Source: Nitrosomonadales bacterium (GTDB taxonomy: Bacteria; Pseudomonadota; Gammaproteobacteria; Burkholderiales; Gallionellaceae). From it: 15,098 nt of DNA. Location of the stretch: positions 1 through 15,098 of the forward strand of contig JADKHS010000033.1 of assembly GCA_016721605.1 (NCBI GenBank). The letters run 5' to 3'. Shown here one piece after another: positions 7,586 through 15,098 of this stretch. The translations under genes and the position numbers were made by a program. Positions within the stretch are counted from its first letter, which is position 1, and the number at the start of each line of letters is the position of its first letter. The notes under the pieces are model-generated. The model did no database searches. It saw nothing but the letters and a program-made list of their open reading frames with translations, and was not told the origin of the DNA.

Positions 7586-8443
7586 ATGAAAACGCCAAAA
7601 AGAATTGAGCCGCTCGTCCAGGATGGCATAGTGACAAGGTTGACCGTCAGCTCATGAGCGGTAAAGAAGCTAATGTCTATATTGTTATCTGCGGGGAAAA
7701 CATCCGCTGCGCGAAAGTTTATAAAGAAGCTAATAAGCGCAGCTTCCGTCAAGCCGTTCATTACACGGAAGGCCGCAAGGTAAAAAACAGCCGTATGGCC
7801 CGTGCCATGGAAAAAGGCACCCGCTATGGGCGTAAAGAGCAGGAAGCCGCTTGGCAAAATGCCGAGGTGGATGCTTTGTACAAACTCGCCGCAGCAGGGG
7901 TGCGGGTTCCGCATCCGTACGGATTTTACGAGGGCGTGTTGCTGATGGAACTGGTGTCCGACGAGAATGGCGAGCCCGCCCCGCGGCTCAATGATCTAGT
8001 TCTCACTGATGAACTCGCGCGACAATATCACCATATATTGATCAGACAAGTTGTACGTATGCTGTGTGCCGGCATCGTTCACGGCGACCTGTCCGAATAC
8101 AACGTCCTTGTCGACAATAACGGACCGGTCATCATTGACTTACCGCAAGCGGTCGATGCAGCCGCAAACAACAATGCTTGCAAAATGCTGGAACGAGACG
8201 TCAATAATCTAGCAACTTACTTCGGCCAATTCGCCCCGAACTACGTTCTACCCATTATGGTAAAGAAATATGGTCCTCTATGAGAGCGGTGAATTGCACC
8301 CTGAAATCGAACTGACGGGCAAATTCAAACACAGCGAAAAGCAAGCTGACGTCGGCGCTGTAATGCGGGAAATCGATGCCGCTCGCGATGCGGACAACGT
8401 GCGTCGGCTCTTACGACAAGCAGCTAAAGCGGACGGCAGATGA
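7586..8443 (+). CDS. RIO-type serine protein kinase, frame interrupted three times
   Basis: Bacterial RIO-family atypical kinase. Reading from MKTPKRIEPLVQDGIV at 7586 and restoring one base at about 7633, 8249 and 8275 gives a continuous protein of about 286 residues, the usual length. The longest intact piece is 7654-8283. The kinase core shows Lys44 in CAKVY (ATP binding), the catalytic HGDLSEYN with Asp168 and Asn173, and the metal-binding IIDLPQ with Asp185. The tail after 8284 reads ESGELHPEIELTGKF and ends KADGR. Each repair is a single missing base, twice within short G or C runs. All residues around the breaks fit the family, so sequence error or very recent mutation is likelier than decay. 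The bacterial substrate is unknown. The stop lies just before the htpG promoter. Confidence 0.85.
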
Positions 8444-8454
8444 AAGAATCCCCT

Positions 8455-8483
8455 CTTGAAAATTGTAAGGCTACCCCAATCTA
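8455..8483 (+). promoter_or_regulatory. Sigma32 (RpoH) heat-shock promoter of htpG
   Basis: CTTGAAA (8455-8461) is followed after 12 bases by CCCCAATCTA (8474-8483), close to the RpoH consensus CTTGAAA...CCCCATnTA. It lies 37 bases upstream of the htpG start, starting 12 bases after the RIO-kinase stop. A GGAG Shine-Dalgarno stands before the ATG. The extra A in the -10 is the only clear departure. Confidence 0.75.
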
Positions 8484-8519
8484 TGCGGGCGTCCTGTCTA
8501 AAAAATAACGGAGAGAGTA

Positions 8520-10423
8520 ATGACCGATAATGTAACCAGCAATCGTGAAACCATGGGCTTCCAGGCCGAGGTAAAGCAACTATTGCAATTAATGATCCAT
8601 TCGCTATATTCGAATCGAGAAATTTTCCTGCGTGAGCTGATATCCAATGCGTCTGATGCCTGCGACAAGCTGCGCTTCGAAGGCCTACACAACTCAGCCT
8701 TGTTTGAGAATGACTCCGAACTGACTATCCATGTCAGCTACGATAAAGAAGCAAAAACACTGACCATTAGCGATAATGGCATTGGTATGAGCCGCGACGA
8801 GGTCATCAACAATCTCGGCACGATTGCCAAATCCGGCACGCGCGAATTCTTTACCCAGCTTTCTGGAGACCAGCAGAAGGATGCAAATCTTATCGGTCAG
8901 TTTGGTGTAGGTTTTTATTCGGCTTTTATCGTCGCCGACAAGGTAAGCGTGCTAACGCGCCGTGCCGGAGAGAACATCGATCAGGGGGTCAGTTGGGAAT
9001 CTGACGGTGGCGGAGAATTTGCCATTGAGATGGTCGAGCGGGCCACACGGGGGACGGCAATTACCCTGCATCTGCGCGAAGGGCAAGAAGACCTGCTCAA
9101 CGGCTCAAAATTGCGCACCATTATCCACAAGTATTCAGACACGTATCGTTCAGCCTATCTTGATGAAAAAGGAGGAATGGAAAGACAACACACAGCAAGT
9201 GCTGGATGAAGAAGAAACAATCAATCAAGCTTTTGCGCTGGGCACGTCCAAAAAATGAGATTAGCGATGATGAGTACAAGGGTTTTTACAAGCATGTGGG
9301 CCATGACTATGAGGACCCGCTGGCATGGACCCATGCGCGTGTAGAGGGGCGCCAGGAATACACGCAGTTGCTGTATATACCGGCCAGGGCACCCTTTGAT
9401 CTGTGGGAACGCACTGCGAGCCACGGCATTAAACTGTATGTGCGCCGCGTCTTCATCATGGACGATGCGACCCAACTCATGCCGAATTACCTGCGCTTTG
9501 TGCGCGGTGTGGTTGATACCAATGATCTCCCGCTTAATGTATCGCGCGAAATTTTGCAAGAATCGAAAGACATCGAAGCAATCCGTTCTGGTTGCACAAA
9601 GAAAGTGCTTGGTCTGCTGGAAGATATGGCCGAAAAAGACCAGGAGAAATATGCCAAATTCTGGGATGTATTTGGTCGCGTGCTGAAGGAAGGCGTGGGC
9701 GAGGACTTTGTTAATAAAGACAAAATCGCTGGCTTGATGCGCCTGGCTTCTACTTATACCAATTCGCCGGGAGAAATTGTTTCTCTGGCCGATTACATCA
9801 GTCGCATGAAGGAGGGCCAGGACAAAATTTATTACATCACCGCCGACACTTTCAATGCCGCGAAAAATAGTCCGCATTTAGAAGTATTTCGCAAGAAAGA
9901 CATTGAAGTGCTTTTACTGACCGATCACGTAGATGAATGGGTGGTAAGTAATCTACCCACATTCGAGGGCAAATCATTGGTATCTGTCGCAAAAGGGGGA
10001 CTTGATCTCGGTAAACTTGAAGATGAGGCAGAGAAACAGGAACAGGAAAAAGATGCTGGTGTATTTAAGGAGTTGACCGACAAGATTAAAGCCAGCCTTA
10101 GCGACCGCGTTAAAGAGGTACGCGTGACGCATCGCCTGACCGACTCGCCGGCCTGCCTAGTGGCGGATGTTCATGACATCAACGCTAATCTGGCTCGTCT
10201 ACTAAAGGCGTCAGGGCAGAAGGCACCCGTGTCGCAGCCTATCCTCGAAATTAACCCCAAGCATCCAGTTGTATTACGCCTGAAAGCCGAAGAGAAAAAA
10301 TTTGATGACTGGGCCTCAGTGTTATTTGACCAAGCTTTGTTGGCCGAGGGCGGCCAGCTCGACGATCCGGCCAGCTTCGTGAAACGTATTAATCAGCTGA
10401 TGTTGGAAATGAGCAGTAGCTAA
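8520..10423 (+). CDS. htpG: Chaperone HtpG (bacterial Hsp90), frame interrupted twice
   Basis: ATP-dependent cytoplasmic chaperone of the Hsp90 family. The start at 8520 follows GGAG by a good distance. The N-terminal GHKL ATPase domain is complete: Glu39 in FLRELISNASDA, DNGIGM (85-90) and GQFGVGFYSAF (126-136). The first frame is correct to KYSD (9140). It then needs removal of one base near 9141 to read RIVQPILMKKEEW, and insertion of two bases near 9239 (CTGG for CTGTGG) to read LWARPKNEISDDEY. From there the frame is intact through the middle domain (NYLRFVRGVVDTNDLPLNVS) and C-terminal dimerisation domain to 10423. The repaired protein is about 634 residues, the normal length. As written, the product would be truncated at 229 residues. 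The sharp conservation on both sides of each break argues against old pseudogenisation. Confidence 0.93.
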
Positions 10424-10438
10424 CGCTGACTTGCTGTT

Positions 10439-10470
10439 TGGCAGGGATGCATACGCGCCATACCCTGCCA
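10439..10470 (+). terminator. Hairpin downstream of htpG
   Basis: TGGCAGGG (10439-10446) and CCCTGCCA (10463-10470) form a perfect 8-bp GC-rich stem with a 16-base loop, 16 bases after the htpG stop. The outer GTTT and AAAC can add pairs with a 4-base bulge. No T-run follows, so termination may be weak. Confidence 0.5.
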
Positions 10471-10529
10471 GCCAAACGGCCAAGCACTCAGCATTAAAAA
10501 ACTGGACAACATTTACTAATGACAAAAAA

Positions 10530-10601
10530 CCATTCGTCCTGATCTTGTCGAAGGCCAGTGCTGGCGCGGAACCAGCGGTTCGACAAGCCCACCACAAACG
10601 G
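10530..10601. repeat. REP-like imperfect palindromic element
   Basis: The left arm (10530-10552) and right arm (10577-10601) are imperfectly complementary, with the shared core CTTGTCGAA / TTCGACAAG. The centre contains the small hairpin CCAG-TG-CTGG. The arms resemble the dispersed intergenic repeat with a CCGTTCGT...GAGCTTGTCGAA core that is common in proteobacteria. It lies between htpG and the next gene. A single copy was noticed in this window. Confidence 0.65.
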
Positions 10602-10684
10602 TAACTGGTTTACTGAAACGTAATACTACGTGCGTCTAAGGAGATACCCATTCAAAGTAAAAATAAACAAATGTAGATAAAAAT

Positions 10685-11933
10685 ATGCGAACTATATTTG
10701 TACTAATTATCGTTGTCTGGTTTGTACTACTATCTGCAATTTATTTAAGCGTCGAGAATCAGCCACTCATTACGGGAATAGCCGAATTTACCCCAGCTCA
10801 TATCGAACGCGCCAAACACATACTATCGCATAACGATCCGCGTAAAATGAAAGCGGGCGTACTGCGCACTATCACCATTAGTCAAGAAGATCTCGACCTT
10901 GTAATCAACTATCTTGCCAACAACTACGGCAAGGCCAGTTCCAATATAGATTTACAGCAAGGTATGGCTAGCGTGCGCGCGACTGTCGAATTGCCGTCCA
11001 ATCCATTCGGGCGCTACCTTAATGTCGATGCCAAATTTCGCGAAACAAAAACATTACCGCGATTTGAATATCTGCGCATTGGTAAATTACCGGTGCCCGC
11101 GTTTATTGCAGACGGGCTTCTACAGTTCGGCATTAAACAGTTGCAAGCCAGCGAGGACTATGGTGCAGCTGCCGATATCATCAAGAGTGTAAGCACAAGC
11201 AATGAGATGCTACGTATCGTTTTCGAATGGAACGCAGCGGTACCGAATCAGCTCAAGGCTTTGCTGGTGCCACCCAAGGAGCAGGAGCGACTGAAGGCAT
11301 ATCATGAGCGATTGGTCGAGCTGACCGGTAAACCTGGCTTAAAACACAAGCTACGGTTCAATGAGCTGATGCGGGCGCTGTTTGAGCTCGCCACACAGCG
11401 CACAAACAACGGTGGCGACCCAGTAGCAGAAAATCGTGCTGCAATTATCGTAATGGCGTTTTACATTAATGGAAAAGGACTCGGCGCCATTATTCCGGCT
11501 GCCATGCAATGGCCAAAGCCGACTTCGCGCAGTGTGACCCTAGGCGGACGCAGTGACTTTTCTCAGCACTTCACGATTTCAGCGGCACTCGCCTCTACTG
11601 CCGGCAGCCCGCTATCGGATGTTATCGGTTTGTACAAGGAAATCAAGGATTCTCACGGTGGCAGCGGCTTCAGTTTCAATGACATCGCCGCTGATCGTGC
11701 CGGTACGCGTTTCGGCGAGCTTGCCACGACAAGTGCAGGTGGCGCGCAGAAAGTGCAGCGGCAACTTACTGCGGCCTGCGCGAATCCGACATCATGCCGG
11801 AAGTGAAGGATTTACCGGGTATATGCAGGAAAGCGAGTTCAAACGCCGCTATGGCAGCATCGGCAGCCCGGCTTATATAAAAATGACCAACGAAATCGAG
11901 CGCCGCATCGCCGCACTGCCCCTATATCACTGA
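10685..11933 (+). CDS. Conserved membrane-anchored protein of unknown function, frame interrupted twice near the 3' end
   Basis: The start MRTIFVLIIVVWFVLLSAIY forms a membrane anchor or uncleaved signal segment (1-20); the rest looks periplasmic. The first frame is intact to about codon 362. Restoring one G near 11773 and one near 11817 joins it to RESDIMPEVKD and then to YMQESEFKRRYGS, ending ERRIAALPLYH at 11933, about 416 residues in all. The overall pattern (ITISQEDLDLVINYLANNYG, ELPSNPFGRYLNVD, a C-terminal SGFSFNDIAADRAGTRFGE segment) resembles conserved hypothetical proteins of beta- and gammaproteobacteria; I know no function. The start lacks a Shine-Dalgarno. A strong AAGGAG at 10638-10643 lies 41 bases upstream with no ATG at a suitable distance. 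Confidence 0.72.
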
Positions 11934-11964
11934 CAACATATCCACTAAAAATATTCACTAAAAA

Positions 11965-12375
11965 ATGATGAGTTGCGAACTCTGTAAAACAAGAAGCGAA
12001 ACACTGTTATGGCGCAGCGAACTTTGTCGCGTGGTGCTGATTGAGGATGCCGATTATCCCGGATTCTGTCGCGTAATATGGAACCGCCACGTCAAGGAAA
12101 TGACAGACTTGAATGATGAAGAACAACATGCTCTCATGAATGTTGTATTTGCCGTGGAAAGCGCGATACGTGAAGTCATACAGCCCGACAAAATTAACCT
12201 TGCCAGCCTCGGCAACATGACACCGCACTTGCACTGGCACATTATTCCACGCTACGCCCTCGACAAACACTTTCCCAACCCGATCTGGGGCGCACCTCAA
12301 CGTGCCGGCATTCCAAAACCACCGTTAGATTGGCAGGTACGACTCGCCAAGAGCATATGTCAACGACTTCAATAA
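11965..12375 (+). CDS. HIT-family protein (histidine triad, probable nucleotide hydrolase)
   Basis: 136 residues. The histidine triad HLHWHII with His88, His90 and His92 is the HIT active site, where the second histidine acts as nucleophile on nucleotide phosphates. A CELC pair near the N-terminus (Cys4, Cys7) could bind zinc, as in some HIT proteins. The central NWNRH-like segment (IWNRHVKEMTDL) is typical of the diadenosine-polyphosphate hydrolase-like branch of bacterial HIT proteins. It most likely hydrolyses dinucleoside polyphosphates or nucleoside phosphoramidates; the substrate is not proven. The start could be 11965 or 11968 (ATGATG); neither has a clear Shine-Dalgarno. It converges on the sugar kinase with only 24 bases between. 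Confidence 0.88.
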   Translation: MMSCELCKTRSETLLWRSELCRVVLIEDADYPGFCRVIWNRHVKEMTDLNDEEQHALMNVVFAVESAIREVIQPDKINLASLGNMTPHLHWHIIPRYALDKHFPNPIWGAPQRAGIPKPPLDWQVRLAKSICQRLQ

Positions 12376-12399
12376 AATGAATTTTTAAAGATTGCCCAT

Positions 12400-13647
12400 T
12401 CATAAACCACGCTTGGCCAACAGGGCCGCGCCGTAGGCAGCTTCAATGTGTTCCGCTACCGACAGTGGCACACCTAACAAACATTCACGTATTTTTCCCC
12501 ACACTTGATTTTTCGCTCCGCCGCCGGTGGTGGTAACAGATTTGAGCGGGCTTGCGCCAAGTTCAGCCAGCTTGGCGTAACCCGCCGCTTCGATGCGACT
12601 CAAACCTTGCAACAAGCCATGCAAAAAAAGTATGTCGTCTTCAGGACGTGGGGTAAGACGTGGCATCAAGGAAGGATCATTAATTGGAAAACGTTCGCCA
12701 GCTCGCGGCAACGGGTAATAGTCAAGAAGGCTATCAGTAACCGGATCAATATGCCGGCTAAGTTCATCGATCTGCGAGTCACTAAAATATTGCCGCAATA
12801 CGCCACCACCTGCGTTGGATGCACCTCCCGCCAACCATAAATTACCAAAACGATGACTGTATACGCCATATTGTGCCGCTTCTACACGTTGCTTCGAGAG
12901 CAGTTTGAGCACTACGGTAGTGCCTAGCGAAGTGACCGCTGAGCCGGGTTCATGCACACCTGTGGCAATAAAAGCGGCGATACTGTCAGTCGTGCCCGCA
13001 TGCACCCTGCACGCCGGGTTAATCTTGAAATGCTGTGCCACCAATGAGCTGATGTTGGTAATGTTTGATCCAGGGGCGACAACTTGCGGCAGCAAATGGG
13101 CATGCGGCAAACTCTTGATCCAATCCGGCCAGCATAGGCGCTCTACATCATAGCCACTCTTAAGGGCATTATGATAATCGCTGACGCCACCTAGCCCGGT
13201 AAGTAGCGCAGCGAGCCAATCCGCCTGATGCAGGAAGTACGCTACGTTTGAAAGCTCTGTGTGCTTTGTCAACCACAGAAATTTAGCTAATCCTGAGCTT
13301 GCGCTGCAAGCAATATGGCCCGGCGGGGCAAGCTGCTCTAGTTGTTCCGATTCTTCTTGTGCGCGGTTATCGAAGTAGAGCAAAGCGGGCGTAGTCGGCT
13401 CCAACTCTTTATCACACAATAATACTGTGGCAGAAGTAGCAGCGATAGCAATGCTTTGTAATTCAGCCGCAATAGTAGCGGGTAGGCGTTTGAGCAGTGT
13501 ATGCAGTACTTCTCGCCAATTCAAATGAGTTTGTACAACCCCATCAGGATAAAAGATATGATCTTCATGGCTAATAGCCCCAACTTTGTCCACAACACAA
13601 GCGCGTGCGCCGGATGTGCCAAAGTCGAGACCGAGGTAGAATTTCAT
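12400..13647 (-). CDS. FGGY-family carbohydrate kinase, D-ribulokinase-like
   Basis: 415 residues, shorter than the roughly 500 of classical xylulo- or glycerol kinases. The N-terminal GLDFGTSGAR (Asp8, Thr11) is the first phosphate motif. Asp221 in GTTDSIAAF is the catalytic base position, SLGTTVVLK (240-248) the second phosphate motif, and TTGGGAKNQVW the adenosine/ATP motif. Length and motif spacing match the short kinases of cyanobacteria and plants (SePSK/AtXK-1 type), reported to phosphorylate D-ribulose; the substrate here is inferred from that likeness. The product, ribulose-5-phosphate, would feed the pentose phosphate or Calvin pathways. It is intact. It lies 155 bases downstream of ppa on the same strand, behind an AT-rich hairpin. 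No strong Shine-Dalgarno is seen. Confidence 0.85.
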   Translation of the reverse strand: MKFYLGLDFGTSGARACVVDKVGAISHEDHIFYPDGVVQTHLNWREVLHTLLKRLPATIAAELQSIAIAATSATVLLCDKELEPTTPALLYFDNRAQEESEQLEQLAPPGHIACSASSGLAKFLWLTKHTELSNVAYFLHQADWLAALLTGLGGVSDYHNALKSGYDVERLCWPDWIKSLPHAHLLPQVVAPGSNITNISSLVAQHFKINPACRVHAGTTDSIAAFIATGVHEPGSAVTSLGTTVVLKLLSKQRVEAAQYGVYSHRFGNLWLAGGASNAGGGVLRQYFSDSQIDELSRHIDPVTDSLLDYYPLPRAGERFPINDPSLMPRLTPRPEDDILFLHGLLQGLSRIEAAGYAKLAELGASPLKSVTTTGGGAKNQVWGKIRECLLGVPLSVAEHIEAAYGAALLAKRGL

Positions 13648-13752
13648 GTGTGAAGTTGAAGAAAGAAAGCAACGCTAACGTAAAACTAAAAAATTCAAAA
13701 TATAAATACAAAAACTTCAAAGATGATAGTCCAGCTCCCTTTGGCAACCACC

Positions 13753-13779
13753 ATAAACAAAAATAAATTTTTCGTTTAT
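13753..13779 (-). terminator. AT-rich hairpin downstream of ppa
   Basis: ATAAACAAAAAT (13753-13764) pairs with 13767-13779 apart from a one-base bulge, with a 2-base loop. It starts 23 bases after the ppa stop. The stem is nearly all A-T and T-rich on the minus strand, so it may terminate ppa transcription, though GC content is too low for a classical terminator. Confidence 0.35.
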
Positions 13780-13802
13780 CTATTGATATTAATATAATTT
13801 AT

Positions 13803-14351
13803 TTAGAACATCGGTTTATTATCGGCTGATTTATAGCGCTTGACCCCATCCAAGATCTCCGCCTTGGCTTCCTCGACCCCGACCCAGCCATTTATCTTGA
13901 CCCATTTTCCTATTTCCAGGTCTTTATAATGAGCGAAGAAATGCGAAATTTGCGACAGCACAAGCTCCGGCAAATCGGCATGTGATTTTAACTTACTGTA
14001 AAGACTGCATAACTTGTCAACAGGTACAGCCAATATCTTGGCATCCTCGCCAGCTTCGTCAGTCATCTGCAACATGCCCAATGGCCTACAACGGACCACC
14101 ACACCCGTAATGAGCGGCACGGGTGAGATTACAAGTACATCCACCGGATCTCCGTCTTCTGACAGCGTATGTGGGATATAGCCGTAGTTGCATGGATAAT
14201 GCATTGCCGTGGACATGAAGCGATCCACAAACATGGCGCCAGTTTCCTTGTCTACCTCGTACTTGACAGGGTCAGCATTCATGGGAATTTCAATAATAAC
14301 GTTACAATCATTGGGAAGGTCGCGACCAGAATTTACTCGATCTAGATTCAT
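13803..14351 (-). CDS. ppa: Inorganic pyrophosphatase, family I
   Basis: Hydrolyses pyrophosphate to two phosphates in the cytoplasm, driving biosynthetic reactions such as the GMP synthase step. The 182 residues are normal for the bacterial hexameric family. The signature DGDPVDV places metal-binding Asp66, Asp68 and Asp71. Asp98 and Asp103 (MTDEAGEDAK) complete the set, one residue later than in E. coli. The substrate-binding region KYEVDKETG and the YPCNYGYIP motif are present. It is intact. The start is supported by AGGA about 7 bases upstream and a TATAAT further up. The reading ends KSADNKPMF. Confidence 0.97.
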   Translation of the reverse strand: MNLDRVNSGRDLPNDCNVIIEIPMNADPVKYEVDKETGAMFVDRFMSTAMHYPCNYGYIPHTLSEDGDPVDVLVISPVPLITGVVVRCRPLGMLQMTDEAGEDAKILAVPVDKLCSLYSKLKSHADLPELVLSQISHFFAHYKDLEIGKWVKINGWVGVEEAKAEILDGVKRYKSADNKPMF

Positions 14352-14376
14352 TTCTATTCCTAGCTAAAAAATGTTC

Positions 14377-14382
14377 ATTATA
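14377..14382 (-). promoter_or_regulatory. -10 element of the ppa promoter
   Basis: A perfect TATAAT on the minus strand, about 26 bases before the ppa start codon. The -35 at the matching distance is poor, so it may depend on an activator or be weak. TSS would fall about 7 bases downstream, leaving a short leader with the AGGA Shine-Dalgarno. Confidence 0.45.
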
Positions 14383-14501
14383 CCCGTGAGTCTGGCAGAT
14401 CGACCAGTTTGAGGCTCTTCCAGCATAAAGTGAGTCTCTCCAAGAAGGTGTCAAATTCAAGCCACCGGATACACAGGCAGTAAAGATGAGCGACAATGTT
14501 G

Positions 14502-14521
14502 TTCTACTTTTAAAAGTAGAA
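14502..14521. promoter_or_regulatory. Perfect 20-bp palindrome, operator-like
   Basis: TTCTACTTTT followed directly by AAAAGTAGAA is fully self-complementary without a loop, as expected of a dimeric repressor site. The 11-base right part TTAAAAGTAGA recurs at 14567-14577, 57 bases on. Both sites precede the ABC ATPase start at 14601, so they may control it. No regulator gene is visible in the window. Confidence 0.5.
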
Positions 14522-14600
14522 TACGTTGATAAATCCAGTGGATTAAATGCTTTTTCTATAAAAGCGTTAAAAGTAGATTTACTGTCAATAAGGAAATTAC

Positions 14601-15098
14601 GTGCAGTCAGTTATATCAGTCGAAAACCTTACAAAGACCTACGCTTCTGGCTGTATGGCTCTCAAAAGCATCAATCTGGAGATTCAGCGTGGAGAAATTT
14701 TTGCCCTGCTGGGTCCGAATGGAGCCGGCAAGACGACATTAATCAACATTATTTGCGGGATTGTTAGCCTGAGCCAGGGTAAGGTTCTGGCCGATGGCCA
14801 TGACATAGTTTCTGATTATCGCGCGGCCAGATCAAAAATCGGTCTAGTGCCGCAGGAGCTTTCCACCGATGCCTTCGAATCCGTTTTGGCCACGGTGAAA
14901 TTTAGTCGTGGCCTATTTGGTAAACCGCCCAATCCAGCCTATATCGAAAAAGTGCTGCGCGATCTGTCCCTGTGGGACAAGAAAGATGCAAAAATCAGGA
15001 CACTGTCGGGCGGTATGAAGCGCCGGGTCATGATCGCCAAAGCGCTATCCCATGAACCACAGATTCTATTTCTCGACGAGCCTTCAGCTGGCGTTGAC
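14601..15098 (+). CDS. ABC-2 type transporter ATP-binding protein, YadG-like (5' part)
   Basis: The first 166 codons are present and the gene runs off the window. The start is GTG at 14601, preceded by AAGGAA with proper spacing, giving QSVISVENLTKTYASG. The later in-frame ATG at 14655 would remove the first strand of the nucleotide-binding domain. Walker A GPNGAGKTT, Q-loop LVPQE, signature LSGGMKRR and Walker B ILFLDEPSAGVD are all present. The sequence style and spacing match E. coli YadG and related ABC-2 exporter ATPases, which pair with a YadH-like permease expected just downstream. The cargo is unknown. The upstream palindrome at 14502-14521 and its repeated half at 14567-14577 may regulate it. 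It diverges from ppa. Confidence 0.9.
   Translation, partial: MQSVISVENLTKTYASGCMALKSINLEIQRGEIFALLGPNGAGKTTLINIICGIVSLSQGKVLADGHDIVSDYRAARSKIGLVPQELSTDAFESVLATVKFSRGLFGKPPNPAYIEKVLRDLSLWDKKDAKIRTLSGGMKRRVMIAKALSHEPQILFLDEPSAGVD

Noticed and set aside
7510..7914. Minus-strand open frame of 134 codons
   Set aside because: Antisense to the RIO-kinase 5' half, whose protein motifs are clear.
9221..9877. Long minus-strand open frame of 218 codons
   Set aside because: It lies fully antisense to the conserved htpG middle domain and shows no family features; it is an artefact of codon bias.
10577..10601. GGTTCGA stretch as a tRNA T-arm
   Set aside because: No acceptor, D-arm or anticodon structure surrounds it; it is the right arm of the REP-like palindrome.
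14486..14767. Plus-strand open frame starting MSDNVVLLLKVEY
   Set aside because: Its second half is out of frame with the unmistakable ABC ATPase motifs and its first half covers the palindrome region; the GTG at 14601 with AAGGAA is the better start.
1..15098. CRISPR array, prophage, insertion sequence or toxin-antitoxin pair
   Set aside because: No regular repeats with spacers, no transposase or integrase motifs and no recognisable toxin-antitoxin genes were found on either strand.

Overview
The window looks like a chromosomal segment of a betaproteobacterium, probably Nitrosomonadales (Gallionellaceae or Nitrosomonadaceae-like). I infer this from the style of the GuaA, GuaB, HtpG and RIO-kinase proteins and from the balanced base composition. 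The species is not identified, and no search could be run.

Layout. Positions 1-287 hold an unassigned open frame and a 12-bp inverted repeat. Positions 288-3466 (minus) carry guaB then guaA, the last two steps of GMP synthesis. Positions 3799-5253 (minus) carry a small membrane protein that overlaps an alpha/beta hydrolase by ATGA. Positions 5632-6760 (minus) carry two tandem paralogues with the DUF1566 (Lcl C-terminal, C-type-lectin-like) domain. The strand then switches: 7122-12375 (plus) carries a VOC/glyoxalase-fold protein, a RIO-type kinase, the chaperone htpG behind a sigma32-like heat-shock promoter, a REP-like palindromic element, a conserved membrane-anchored protein of unknown function, and a HIT-family protein. 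Positions 12400-14351 (minus) carry an FGGY sugar kinase resembling D-ribulokinases and inorganic pyrophosphatase. Positions 14601-15098 (plus) hold the 5' part of a YadG-like ABC-2 ATPase, preceded by a perfect 20-bp palindrome.

The genes are mostly housekeeping: purine synthesis, pyrophosphate removal, proteostasis and nucleotide hydrolysis. No phage, CRISPR, tRNA, rRNA or insertion sequence was recognised, and no complete new system was found.

Two things stand out. First, four genes (membrane protein, RIO kinase, htpG, 416-aa protein) have their frames broken by 1-2 base indels, while their amino acids remain well conserved on both sides of each break. Seven of the eight breaks lie between about 7630 and 11820. 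This pattern fits local sequence error or very recent lesions better than old decay. Second, the tandem DUF1566 genes keep their N-terminal framework but differ in the C-terminal lectin-like segment, the position that diversity-generating retroelements vary in related proteins. No reverse transcriptase or template repeat was recognised here, so that link is only a hypothesis.
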